64,000 bases of DNA from Pseudomonadota bacterium (GTDB taxonomy: Bacteria > Pseudomonadota > Gammaproteobacteria > Steroidobacterales > Steroidobacteraceae): assembly GCA_021792555.1 (NCBI GenBank), contig JAJYUL010000002.1:1-64000 (forward strand), in the 5' to 3' direction. The notes beneath the pieces were generated by a model. That model was given only the letters and a program-made list of their open reading frames with translations, was not told the DNA's origin and made no database searches. The position numbers and the translations under genes were made by a program. Numbering within the stretch: the first letter of the stretch is position 1; each line of letters opens with the position of its first letter. Positions 8,931 to 16,751 of this stretch are shown here, piece by piece.

Positions 8931-9491
8931 TTACTGCGGCTGGCCCTGCAGATGCTTGCCGAACAGTCCGAAGAACTGCACCGCCTGCTGGTTATTGGGC
9001 TCCTGCAGCAGCCGCCACAAGCCGCCGATTCCGCCCTTCGCCGGCGGCAACTGCTGATATTCGTTGTTTGCCGTGAGCAGCGCCTCTCCGAACCGCACGA
9101 GCACGTTCTGCACCTCGGGCCGCAGCAGGAACGTCAGAATCTGGCCGAGCGCATTGTTGCGGGTCAACTGTTCCAGCAACGACAGCGCGTCGCTCGCGAC
9201 ACCCGCCAGCCGGGCGACCATGTCGTCGTTCAGCGCATCCTCCGCCGCGCCGAGCAACCGAGCCAGGTGCACGACCCGCTCCAGATCGCCATTGTCCGCA
9301 AGCTGCTTGATGACGGGAAGCACATCGACGAGGCGGTTGCGATTGATCTGATCGAGCAGATCGAGCGTCTCGCCGGCAGTCCCCGCCAGACGGGCAACCA
9401 TATCATCGGTGAGCGCATCGCGCGCGCTGGCCACCAACCGTCCGATCTCTTCGGTCTCGCCCGTCGGTTCCGCGGTCTGTGTCTCGCTCAT
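8931..9491 (-). CDS. DUF1641-family protein, linked to sulfide:quinone oxidoreductase
   Basis: A 186-residue soluble, helical protein of the DUF1641 type, commonly found beside sqr genes in sulfur oxidisers. It contains an internal duplication: residues 26-58 (ALTDDMVARLAG...) and 86-118 (ALNDDMVARLAG...) repeat with a 60-residue period. There is no signal peptide, membrane helix or cysteine cluster. The ATG at 9491 is preceded by GAGGT and follows sqr by 11 bp, so the two are co-transcribed. Function is unknown; a structural or regulatory partner of SQR is the contextual inference. Confidence 0.75.
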   Translation of the reverse strand: MSETQTAEPTGETEEIGRLVASARDALTDDMVARLAGTAGETLDLLDQINRNRLVDVLPVIKQLADNGDLERVVHLARLLGAAEDALNDDMVARLAGVASDALSLLEQLTRNNALGQILTFLLRPEVQNVLVRFGEALLTANNEYQQLPPAKGGIGGLWRLLQEPNNQQAVQFFGLFGKHLQGQPQ

Positions 9492-9502
9492 GATGCGCTA
9501 CC

Positions 9503-10636
9503 TCACAGCAAGCCGCGGGCGGAGGCCCAATAGAGTCTGTTGTAAGCGGTCTTGAACCAGTGCACCGCTCTCGTCGGCGGCTTGGGGTTCGGCGGATTCT
9601 GGTAATTGAACATGGCGTAAGTCGCCCTGTCCTTGCCGGCCTCGATGAAGCAGAACACTTTGCCATCATAGTCGCGCACCGGCGAGCCGATCCTGATCAT
9701 CGCGGCGAGATTCTCCGCGAGCGCATCGGCCTCGAAGTGCGCCGTCGAGCCCGCCTTGCTGATCGGGAGGTTCGTGGTATCGCCCAGCACAAAGACATTG
9801 TCCCGGCCTTCCATGTTGAGCCGGTACCGGTCGGTGGGGATCCACCCACTCTTGCCCAGGCCGTTCTTTTCGATCACTTCCATTCCCTTGTGCGCCGGAA
9901 TCGAGATCAGAAGATCATACGGCGCCTCGGTGCCCTCCTCGCTGCGCACCACCTTGCCGACGCCGTCGACCTCCTTCATGTTGAAGAGCGTCTCATAGCT
10001 GATTCCGAGGCGCTCGAACTCCGGCGTCGCCCACTTCGCCACGTTCTCCAGGCTATGGGTGCGCCCGATCGGATAGGTGTAGTGGAGCTTCACTTTGTCG
10101 AGAAGCCCACGGTCCTTGAAGTAGTCATACAGCATGAAGGTGATCTCGAGCGGAGCCATCGGACATTTGTGCGGCATGCCGACTGCGACCACCACCCTTC
10201 CCCCCTTGAATTCCCGCAGACGCTTGAACATCCGCACGGCGGATTCCTCCGTGTAAAAGAACTCGGCGTTCTCCTTCAGACCCGGCACACCGTCGGGGAA
10301 TATCCTCGAACCGGTGGCGATGACGAGCACGTCGTAGGAATACGTCTTGCCGCTCTTGGTGCGGACCTGGTGCTGATCCAGCCCGAACTCCTCCACCGGG
10401 TCGACGTGGAACTCGATTTCGGGCTCGAGGAGGCCGCGCTGATCGCGATAAAGCTCCTGCGGCATCATGCGTCCAAGGGCCACGTAGAGCAGCCCAGGCT
10501 GATACATGTGCCTATCCGATGCCGAGAGCATCGTGATCTGCGCCTTTCCGCCGTGAAGCTCCTCATGGAGTCGGCGCGCGAGGTTGTTCGCGAGTATCGT
10601 TCCCCCCATGCCGCCGCCTACGATCAGTATTTTCAT
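9503..10636 (-). CDS. sqr: Sulfide:quinone oxidoreductase family flavoprotein
   Basis: A 377-residue flavoprotein with an N-terminal FAD motif ([18 protein letters not shown], 3-20), a second dinucleotide-fold stretch (VVVAVGMPHKCPMAPLE, 148-164) and LVIATGS at 104-110. It should oxidise sulfide to sulfane sulfur and reduce membrane quinone. It contains only two cysteines, C158 and C329 (VFCFIEAG), whereas type I enzymes have three redox or persulfide cysteines. The two retained correspond by context to the central and C-terminal ones. The C-terminal amphipathic end (HWFKTAYNRLYWASARGLL) could dip into the membrane. The ATG at 10636 has GGGAGA upstream; a longer reading frame continues 5' but overlaps tusA and dsrE. 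Confidence 0.88.
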   Translation of the reverse strand: MKILIVGGGMGGTILANNLARRLHEELHGGKAQITMLSASDRHMYQPGLLYVALGRMMPQELYRDQRGLLEPEIEFHVDPVEEFGLDQHQVRTKSGKTYSYDVLVIATGSRIFPDGVPGLKENAEFFYTEESAVRMFKRLREFKGGRVVVAVGMPHKCPMAPLEITFMLYDYFKDRGLLDKVKLHYTYPIGRTHSLENVAKWATPEFERLGISYETLFNMKEVDGVGKVVRSEEGTEAPYDLLISIPAHKGMEVIEKNGLGKSGWIPTDRYRLNMEGRDNVFVLGDTTNLPISKAGSTAHFEADALAENLAAMIRIGSPVRDYDGKVFCFIEAGKDRATYAMFNYQNPPNPKPPTRAVHWFKTAYNRLYWASARGLL

Positions 10637-10692
10637 TGCGTTCTCCCGGTGATTGTTCTGTCTCTTGGAGTGCCCAGCCCGAACGGGCCCGC

Positions 10693-10938
10693 CTACTTCA
10701 CTTTTCGCACCCGGATGTGCCAGACGCCGTCCTTCTCTTCGCTGCCGAGCATCTCGTGGCCCACTTTGTTGATCCACACGGGCACGTCCTGCGCCGACCC
10801 CTTGTCGGAGGACAGCAACTCGAGCACGTCGCCGATCTCGGCGTCCCTGAGCTGCGCGATGAGCTCCATCAACGGCCCGGGACAGAAACTGCCCGTCGCG
10901 TCCACCACCTTTACCGTCTCTTCGCCCATGATCGTCAT
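10693..10938 (-). CDS. tusA: TusA/SirA-family sulfurtransferase
   Basis: An 81-residue (or 78-residue) TusA-like protein with the diagnostic CPGP motif; C19 is the persulfide-carrying cysteine. TusA proteins relay sulfane sulfur between DsrE-type proteins and downstream enzymes. Two starts are possible, ATG 10938 and ATG 10929; the GGGGG upstream is too close to the first and correctly spaced for the second. It sits 12 bp after dsrE and 56 bp before sqr. This context points to sulfur trafficking for energy metabolism rather than tRNA thiolation. Confidence 0.88.
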   Translation of the reverse strand: MTIMGEETVKVVDATGSFCPGPLMELIAQLRDAEIGDVLELLSSDKGSAQDVPVWINKVGHEMLGSEEKDGVWHIRVRKVK

Positions 10939-10950
10939 ACCCCCAAGGCT

Positions 10951-11340
10951 TCAGAACACCAAGATCTGGCCGTCGGATGCATCGGTGAGGAAGCGCGTCA
11001 GCCCCATCGGACCGTCGATATAGGCTTCCAGCCGATCCTCCTCGACTTCCAGCACGTCCATCGCCATGGAGCACGCGTAGAGCCGGGCGCCGCCGAGATC
11101 TTTCGCCTGCTCGAACAGCTGCCGGAACGGCGGAACATTCTTCCCGGCCATCAGCCGGCCCATCTCGCCCTCGGCGGGCGCCTTACGGGCGTCGTCCTTG
11201 ATGAAATAGCCGAGCGCATTCATCGAGAGAAACACGGTTACCTCCATGCCGGTAGCCGCGGCGGTCGCCGCCACCATGGCCGCCATCTGAATTCGCTCCC
11301 ACATCCCGGAAACGCACAGGAGGCTGAGTTTGTTCGCCAT
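10951..11340 (-). CDS. dsrE: DsrE-family sulfur carrier
   Basis: A 129-residue DsrE/F-like protein. C9 (SLLCVSGMW) and C90 (LYACSMAMD) are the only cysteines. The latter lies in the usual position of the persulfide-binding cysteine at the end of a beta-strand. DsrE proteins with TusA move sulfane sulfur towards cytoplasmic oxidation. The ATG at 11340 has a GAGGAG ribosome binding site. It is the first well-supported gene of the dsrE-tusA-sqr-DUF1641 operon. No dsrAB, hdr or sox gene is present, so the final sulfur-oxidising step of this relay lies outside the window. Confidence 0.85.
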   Translation of the reverse strand: MANKLSLLCVSGMWERIQMAAMVAATAAATGMEVTVFLSMNALGYFIKDDARKAPAEGEMGRLMAGKNVPPFRQLFEQAKDLGGARLYACSMAMDVLEVEEDRLEAYIDGPMGLTRFLTDASDGQILVF

Positions 11341-11343
11341 CGC

Positions 11344-11448
11344 CTACTCCTCGTGAAACAGACATTTGCGCAGCGCCGGCAAGCGCGCGGCGTGAGCCGC
11401 GGGCGCATGCGGCTTCGACTCCCGGCCGGCGGTGGTTGTGAAATTCAT
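11344..11448 (-). CDS. Candidate 34-residue leader ORF ahead of dsrE
   Basis: A short frame from ATG 11448 to TAG 11344-11346, encoding a 34-residue peptide with one Cys near the end (LRKCLFHEE). Its last codons contain the GAGGAG ribosome binding site of dsrE and its stop lies 3 bp before the dsrE ATG, a layout suited to translational coupling. A weak GAGA lies upstream. Coding status is uncertain and it matches no family I know. Confidence 0.25.
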   Translation of the reverse strand: MNFTTTAGRESKPHAPAAHAARLPALRKCLFHEE

Positions 11449-12099
11449 GGAATTCTCATGTCGCGCGAGCCGCCGAGGCGCGGCAGTGCGGGCGTTGCCG
11501 GTTGACGCGCGACGCTGCGCGCCTCGTAAAGATCAGGCTCGCAGGGCGGCGATCGCCCGACGGGGAGGCTGCGCAAGGAGCCACGGCAAGCTTCCGTGGA
11601 TGGCGAGATTATTGTCAGTTTTCTCATCGAGTGCGCGTGTCACTCTGGTGCAATGTGCAGCGGGAAATTGCGTCTTGCCCGCAGACGGGAACGACTGTCA
11701 CACGGCCACAGGGCACTCTCGAATGCCCGAGGTCAAATCCATTGTGCAACCGGATCCGTTGAGTTCTCAAGCTCTTCTTTAGGTTCCTCTAATTCTCCAG
11801 TGTGCTTCGAGCAGGAGTTGCGCGCGCTCGAGGTGACCCGCGCGCCGCCGCGCCGGATACTGCGCTCACACAGACTTTACGCGCCGGCTACACCGGGAGC
11901 ATGACCGTGAGCCGGGCACTCTTCGCGCTCGGGCCCTCCTTCTTCACTGGCTTGGCGGGGCCGGCTGCGGCGCGCCCGCCGGGCGTAGGGTGGGGACACG
12001 AGCACTCTACCGCGCAATGCAAGGCGCACACTCATGCCGCACGCAGGCGCACCGGCTATCGAGCGGCTTGCGGCTCACGCGGGATCGGGGATCATCGAG
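11449..12099. other. Long intergenic region between dsrE operon and xdhC
   Basis: About 650 bp without a convincing gene, between divergent transcription units. The part around 11600-11815 is visibly lower in GC than its surroundings and contains stretches such as TTCTTTAGGTTCCTCTAATTCTCC. It must hold the promoter of the dsrE operon. I found no tRNA, no hairpin with a T-tract and no long repeat in it. Confidence 0.4.
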
Positions 12100-12129
12100 T
12101 TGCCCGCCATCATCCCTGCCGATTAGCAT
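12100..12129 (+). promoter_or_regulatory. Candidate xdhC promoter (-35 TTGCCC, -10 TAGCAT)
   Basis: TTGCCC at 12100-12105 and TAGCAT at 12124-12129, spaced by 18 bp. The GTG start of xdhC begins 6 bp after the -10 box, so transcription would start at or next to the start codon. Confidence 0.45.
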
Positions 12130-12135
12130 CGGGCC

Positions 12136-13218
12136 GTGGAATCCAGTCTCGGTGCCCTGCTCCCCCTCCTGTCGCGTGAACGTGCCGCCGGCCGCGCCAC
12201 CGCGCTCGCAGTCCTGTTACAGACGGTGGGCTCGACATACCAGCGTCCGGGGGCGCTGTTGCTCATTGCATCCAGTGGCGAATATGCGGGATTGCTCTCA
12301 GGCGGCTGCCTCGAAGGCGACCTCGCCGAGCACGCCCGCGCGGTCATCGAGTCCGGCAGGGCACAGCGGGTCACGTATGAGCTGCGGGACCCGAACGACC
12401 TCGTGTGGGGCCTCGGAGCAGGCTGCGAGGGTGCGATGCATGTGCTGCTGCTGCGCGTCGGACCGCTCGAGCACTGGCAGCCCCTGGCCCATTTTGCCGA
12501 GGCCTTCGCGGCCCACACCCCGACGGCCGCCGGCCTCATCGCAGAGTCGCTCGACTCTACCGCTGCGCTCGGCACGGTGATCCTGCCCGGCGAGACCGCC
12601 AGCGGGATCCTCACCGCTGCGGCACGCGATGCGCTCGAGGCATCGAGCCGCGCGGGCGAGCCCGCTTGGTTCGATGAGCCCGAACGCTACAGGCTGTTCC
12701 TCCTGCCGCTCGCGCTGCCGCCGAGAGTGCTGCTGCTCGGCGCCGGACCCGATGCGCCGCCCGTGGCGCGCATGGCCGCCGAGCTGCACTGGAAGAGCAC
12801 GGTGGTCGATCACCGCTCAGCGCTGCTCCTGCCCGAGCGGTTCCCGGCGGCCGAGCGGCTCGTCCACACCCACCCGGAGAAGCTGCTCGACTGCGTGCAG
12901 ATAACGGGGTTCGACGCAGCCGTCGTCATGACGCACCAGCTCCAGATGGACCGCGAATATCTGCGCGTGCTGGCGCGCTCGGAGCTGCCTTACATCGGCC
13001 TGCTCGGCCCTGCGGCGCGCGCGGAGCGGCTGCTCGGGGACCTCGGCACGGACGCGGATGCCCTGCGCGGGCGGCTGCACGCGCCGGTCGGCCTGGACCT
13101 GGGAGGCCGCTCCCCTGCGGCCATCGCACTGTCGATCGTCGCGCAGATCCTGGCGTTCCTGCACGGCCGGCCCGGCGGTTGCGCCCCAGCCGGGCAATCT
13201 CGAGCACCCGTCCGATGA
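12136..13218 (+). CDS. xdhC: XdhC/CoxI-family molybdenum cofactor insertion protein
   Basis: A 360-residue XdhC-type chaperone that binds the molybdenum cofactor, promotes its sulfuration and inserts it into xanthine dehydrogenase-family enzymes. The N-terminal XdhC/CoxI part carries GSTYQRPGA (about 32-40) and SGGCLEGDL (about 55-63). The C-terminal half is a Rossmann domain (VLLLGAGPDAPPVARMAAELHW). The start is GTG at 12136. The stop overlaps the next ATG (ATGA at 13215-13218), so it is coupled to mocA. The client is most likely the IorAB-type hydroxylase just downstream. Confidence 0.85.
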   Translation: MESSLGALLPLLSRERAAGRATALAVLLQTVGSTYQRPGALLLIASSGEYAGLLSGGCLEGDLAEHARAVIESGRAQRVTYELRDPNDLVWGLGAGCEGAMHVLLLRVGPLEHWQPLAHFAEAFAAHTPTAAGLIAESLDSTAALGTVILPGETASGILTAAARDALEASSRAGEPAWFDEPERYRLFLLPLALPPRVLLLGAGPDAPPVARMAAELHWKSTVVDHRSALLLPERFPAAERLVHTHPEKLLDCVQITGFDAAVVMTHQLQMDREYLRVLARSELPYIGLLGPAARAERLLGDLGTDADALRGRLHAPVGLDLGGRSPAAIALSIVAQILAFLHGRPGGCAPAGQSRAPVR

Positions 13219-13814
13219 ATGCCCCCCGCGCCGAAGTGCACGCGCTCATTCTCGCCGCCGGCGCGTCGCGACGGTTCGGTGCGGCCAAGCAGCTGGCCCG
13301 CATCGACGGGGAGCCGTTGCTGGTGCGCGTTGCGCGACGCGCGGCTGCCGCAGCCGACCGCAGCTGGGTGATCTTGGGCGCCCATGCGAACGAGCTCGCG
13401 CCCCTGCTTGCGCACGCCCCGGTCACGGTACGGATCAATGCGCGCTGGAGCGAGGGACTCGCCAGTTCGATTCGCGCCGGCATCCAATATCTGCCGCCAT
13501 CCTGCGATGCAGTGATGTTGGTTCTCGCCGACCAGGCGCTCATCAGCACGCGCGAGTACGCCGGGCTCGCGCAAGCCTGGCGCGACGCCCCGCATTCCAT
13601 CGCCGCAGCCGGCCATGGCCCGCGCAGCGGAGCACCCGCGATTTTCCCCCGTCGCCTGTTCGCAGAGCTCGGGCATCTCCACGGCGATGTGGGCGCCCGG
13701 TCATTGCTGGAGCATCACGCCAGCGAGGTGCTCACGGTGCCGATGCCGAGCGCGGCCTTTGATCTAGACACACCGGACGATCTGGCCTCACTGGTCAATT
13801 CCACCATCGGCTGA
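13215..13814 (+). CDS. mocA: Molybdenum cofactor cytidylyltransferase (MocA/MobA-like NTP transferase)
   Basis: A 199-residue nucleotidyltransferase. The N-terminal signature LILAAGASRRFGAAKQ (about 11-26) fits the LAAGxSxRxGxxK loop, and DxD-like and FDLDTPDDL segments lie near the C-terminus. MocA adds CMP to molybdopterin, giving the MCD cofactor used by bacterial aldehyde oxidase and isoquinoline oxidoreductase-type enzymes. It overlaps xdhC by 4 bp, and the ior genes follow after 183 bp. GMP transfer by a MobA-type enzyme cannot be excluded from sequence alone, but the hydroxylase context favours CMP. Confidence 0.82.
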   Translation: MNAPRAEVHALILAAGASRRFGAAKQLARIDGEPLLVRVARRAAAAADRSWVILGAHANELAPLLAHAPVTVRINARWSEGLASSIRAGIQYLPPSCDAVMLVLADQALISTREYAGLAQAWRDAPHSIAAAGHGPRSGAPAIFPRRLFAELGHLHGDVGARSLLEHHASEVLTVPMPSAAFDLDTPDDLASLVNSTIG

Positions 13815-13912
13815 GGCGGCCGGCTGCACGGTGCAGGCAGCGCACCGTCCGAGACAACGGTGGCTATCCGCCCCGCGCACGCGGCGCAGCGGGCGGCCGC
13901 GGTCCGCCGAAG

Positions 13913-13941
13913 CTGACCCGAGTCGGCCGATCCCCTATACT
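13913..13941 (+). promoter_or_regulatory. Promoter of iorAB
   Basis: CTGACC at 13913-13918, a 17-bp spacer and TATACT at 13936-13941. It would give a leader of about 50 nt ending in GGAGG before the iorA ATG. It separates iorAB from the upstream xdhC-mocA pair as a second transcription start. Confidence 0.55.
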
Positions 13942-13997
13942 TTTGCCTCGCGGACGCCCGGCCGTCATGCGACGGCGCCAGAGAAGCGGAGGCGCTC

Positions 13998-14483
13998 ATG
14001 AGATTCTCGATCCTGGTCAATGGCCAGAGACGCACCGTCGAGGCGGATGCCGATACGCCGCTGCTGTGGGTCCTGCGCGACGATCTGCGCCTGGTGGGCA
14101 CCAAATTCGGCTGCGGAATCGCCATCTGTGGCGCCTGCACGGTTCACCTCGACGGCGTGCCGACCCGCTCGTGCGTGACCCCGGTCTCCGCCGTCGGCGG
14201 TGCACCAGTCGTGACGATCGAGGGAATCGGTGAAACCGAATGGGGCCGTAAGGTCAAGGATGCGTGGCTCGCGCTCGATGTAATGCAGTGCGGCTACTGC
14301 CAGGCCGGTCAGGTCATGACGGCCACCGCGTTGCTGGCGAACAACCCCCGCCCCACCGATCAGGACATCGATACGGCGATGCACGGCAACATCTGCCGCT
14401 GCTGCACCTATACGCGGATCCGCGCCGCCATCAAACAGGCCGCCGGACTGCCGACCGCCGATTCGCGGGAGGAACGGTCATGA
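13998..14483 (+). CDS. iorA: Molybdenum hydroxylase small (2x[2Fe-2S]) subunit, isoquinoline 1-oxidoreductase alpha-like
   Basis: A 161-residue iron-sulfur subunit. The plant-type [2Fe-2S] site uses C39, C44, C47 and C59. The second cluster domain uses C98, C101, C133 and C135 (QCGYCQAGQ and NICRCCTY). It passes electrons from the Mo-cofactor subunit to an acceptor. The GGAGG upstream and the ATG at 13998 are clear. It overlaps iorB by 4 bp (ATGA). There is no separate FAD subunit gene nearby, which matches the two-subunit Ior/aldehyde dehydrogenase type that feeds a cytochrome rather than NAD. Confidence 0.9.
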   Translation: MRFSILVNGQRRTVEADADTPLLWVLRDDLRLVGTKFGCGIAICGACTVHLDGVPTRSCVTPVSAVGGAPVVTIEGIGETEWGRKVKDAWLALDVMQCGYCQAGQVMTATALLANNPRPTDQDIDTAMHGNICRCCTYTRIRAAIKQAAGLPTADSREERS

Positions 14484-16735
14484 GCGAGCGAGTCGTTTCC
14501 CAGCCGGCAACGTCGGGCACTGGCCTCTCGCGCCGCGCCTTTCTCGGCGTCTCTCTGGCCGCGGGCGGTGGGCTGCTGCTGACACTGAATCTGCCGCGCC
14601 CGGCATGGGCGGACGAGCGGGCAGCAGCAGCCAACCTCAACCCCTACATCAAGATCGATCCGCACGGCATCGTCACGATCGTCGCCAAGAATCCCGAAAT
14701 CGGCCAGGGCATGAAGACCACCCTGCCGATGCTGATCGCCGATGAGCTCGACGTCGAATGGAGCAATGTGCGCGTCGAGCAGGCGATGCTCAATCCGATC
14801 TACGGCCCACAGTTCGCCGGCGGCAGCCTCGGCACCCCGCTCAACTGGATTCCGATGCAGCGCGTCGGGGCGGCCGGACGGCAGATGCTGATTGCCGCCG
14901 CCGCGCGCACCTGGGGTGTTCCGGCCGCAGAGTGCACCGCCGAGCGAGGCGTGGTGCGGCACCGTTCGAGCGGCCGGATGCTCACTTATGGCGCGCTGGC
15001 GAGCAGCGCCGCCTCGCTGCCCGCACCGGATCTCGAGTCGGTCAGGTTGAAGACTCCCGCCGAGTACACGATCATCGGCAAGTTCACCGGCGGCGTCGAC
15101 AGTGCGCGCGTGCTCGAGGGCGAGCCGCTGTTCGGCATAGACATGACGCTGCCGGACATGAGTTACGCGGTGTACGAGAAGTCGCCGGTTTTCGGCGCAC
15201 GCGTCGTGCGCGCCAACCTTGCAGAAGTCAAGGCGCTCCCTGGCGTGCGCGCCGCGTTCATCGTGCGCGGGTCGGGCCCCGATGCGGCGGTGAAGATGGG
15301 ACTCGTCGACGGCGTAGCGATCGTCGCCGACAAATGGTGGAATGCGCAGCAGGCCCTGCGCAAGCTGCGCGTCGAGTGGGCGCCGGATTCGGCGCCGAGT
15401 CAGGGGACGGATGTGTTCGAGCGCGATGCGGCGCGGCTCGCGCGCGAAGCGCCGCACTCGGTCATCCGCCGCGACGGAAACGTCGACGCTGCGCTCGCGC
15501 GCGCTGCCAAGGTCGTGGAGGCCTCCTACGCCTATCCGTTCCTCGCACACGTGACGCTCGAGCCGCAGAACTGCACCGCCCGCGTCAATCGCGACGGCAG
15601 CGTGGAGATCTGGGCGCCCACCCAGAATCCCGCCCCCGGAGCAAAGCTCGTCGCACAGACGCTCGGCATCGATGCGGCGCAGGTGCGCGTGCACATGACC
15701 CGGGTGGGCGGCGGCTTCGGCCGGCGGCTGAACAACGACTACATGGTCGAGGCCGCAGCGATCGCCAAGCGCTTCGGCCGGCCGGTGAAGCTCCTGTGGA
15801 ACAGGCCGCAGGACATCCAGCACGATGCGTACCGGCCGGGCGGATTCCATCACTTCAAGGCGGGCCTCGATGCCGCCGGCCGGGTGATCGGCTTCCGCGA
15901 TCACTTCATCACCTTCGGCCAGAACGGGCGGGTCGCCTCCTCGGCCGATCTGCCCGCGGATCACTTCCCCGCGGGCTTCGTGCCGAGTCTCGAGTACGCC
16001 GAGTCCCTGATTCAGCTCGATGCGCCCACCGGACCGATGCGCAACCCGGGCGGCAATGCGCTCGCGTTCGCGTTCGAGTCGTTCCTCGATGAGCTGGCGC
16101 ATGCAGGCGGGCGCGACCCGCTTGCCTTGCGGCTCGAGCTCTACGGTCCGCCGCGCGTTCTGCCTCCGCCGCCGCCGAGGTTCGGACTGAAGATCCCGCC
16201 CTTCGACACCGGCCGGGTCCGCGGCGTGCTCGAACTCGTGGCGGAGAAATCCGGCTGGGCGCACCGCAACACGCTGCCGGCCGGTACAGGAATGGGGCTT
16301 GCCTTCTACTACAGCCACTTCGGCTACGTCGCCGAGGTGGTCAAGGCGAGCGTGGACCGCGCCGGGGTACCCCAGGTGCACAAGATCTGGGCAGCGGTCG
16401 ACATCGGCCGCCAGATCATCAACCCCGCCGGCGCCTACAACCAGGCGCAGGGTGCGATTCTCGACGGACTGGGCCAGGCCCTGCACCAGTTCATCACGCT
16501 GCGGGATGGCAGGGTCGTGCAGAGTAACCTCAACTCATACCGGCTGCTGCGCATGCGCGAGGCGCCGCCGGTCGAGGTGCACTTCCTGCGCAGCGACAAC
16601 GACCCGACCGGCCTCGGCGAACCGGCGCTGCCGCCGGTGCTGCCGGCGCTGTGCAACGCGCTGTTCGTCGCCGCCGGCAAACGCATCCGCTCTCTGCCCA
16701 TCGAGCCGCAGACGCTGCGCAGCACCGCGACCTGA
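14480..16735 (+). CDS. iorB: Molybdenum hydroxylase large subunit, isoquinoline 1-oxidoreductase beta-like
   Basis: A 751-residue molybdopterin-binding subunit. It starts with a twin-arginine signal peptide (SRRAFLG at 17-23, hydrophobic core to about 40, PAWADE cleavage region), so the mature complex is exported to the periplasm, presumably carrying IorA along. Family features are the GGGFGRR motif, the paired Mo-binding domains and the C-terminal GLGEP with the catalytic Glu. It oxidises aldehydes or N-heterocycles; the substrate cannot be told from sequence. It is coupled to iorA by ATGA, and its maturation factors XdhC and MocA lie just upstream. Confidence 0.88.
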   Translation: MSERVVSQPATSGTGLSRRAFLGVSLAAGGGLLLTLNLPRPAWADERAAAANLNPYIKIDPHGIVTIVAKNPEIGQGMKTTLPMLIADELDVEWSNVRVEQAMLNPIYGPQFAGGSLGTPLNWIPMQRVGAAGRQMLIAAAARTWGVPAAECTAERGVVRHRSSGRMLTYGALASSAASLPAPDLESVRLKTPAEYTIIGKFTGGVDSARVLEGEPLFGIDMTLPDMSYAVYEKSPVFGARVVRANLAEVKALPGVRAAFIVRGSGPDAAVKMGLVDGVAIVADKWWNAQQALRKLRVEWAPDSAPSQGTDVFERDAARLAREAPHSVIRRDGNVDAALARAAKVVEASYAYPFLAHVTLEPQNCTARVNRDGSVEIWAPTQNPAPGAKLVAQTLGIDAAQVRVHMTRVGGGFGRRLNNDYMVEAAAIAKRFGRPVKLLWNRPQDIQHDAYRPGGFHHFKAGLDAAGRVIGFRDHFITFGQNGRVASSADLPADHFPAGFVPSLEYAESLIQLDAPTGPMRNPGGNALAFAFESFLDELAHAGGRDPLALRLELYGPPRVLPPPPPRFGLKIPPFDTGRVRGVLELVAEKSGWAHRNTLPAGTGMGLAFYYSHFGYVAEVVKASVDRAGVPQVHKIWAAVDIGRQIINPAGAYNQAQGAILDGLGQALHQFITLRDGRVVQSNLNSYRLLRMREAPPVEVHFLRSDNDPTGLGEPALPPVLPALCNALFVAAGKRIRSLPIEPQTLRSTAT

Positions 16736-16751
16736 GCGCCCCGCCGCCGGC

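Noticed and set aside
9640-11074. Longer upstream start for sqr (frame open to 11074)
   Set aside because: The extension overlaps tusA and part of dsrE; the ATG at 10636 begins the FAD motif directly and has GGGAGA upstream.
13828-13848. ACGGTGC...GCACCGT inverted repeat after mocA as a terminator
   Set aside because: The stem is only 7 bp with no T-tract, and iorAB downstream has its own promoter, so its role is too uncertain to list.
14408-16486. 692-codon minus-strand frame over iorB
   Set aside because: Antisense to a gene with clear molybdenum hydroxylase motifs and a Tat signal; composition is that of a shadow frame.
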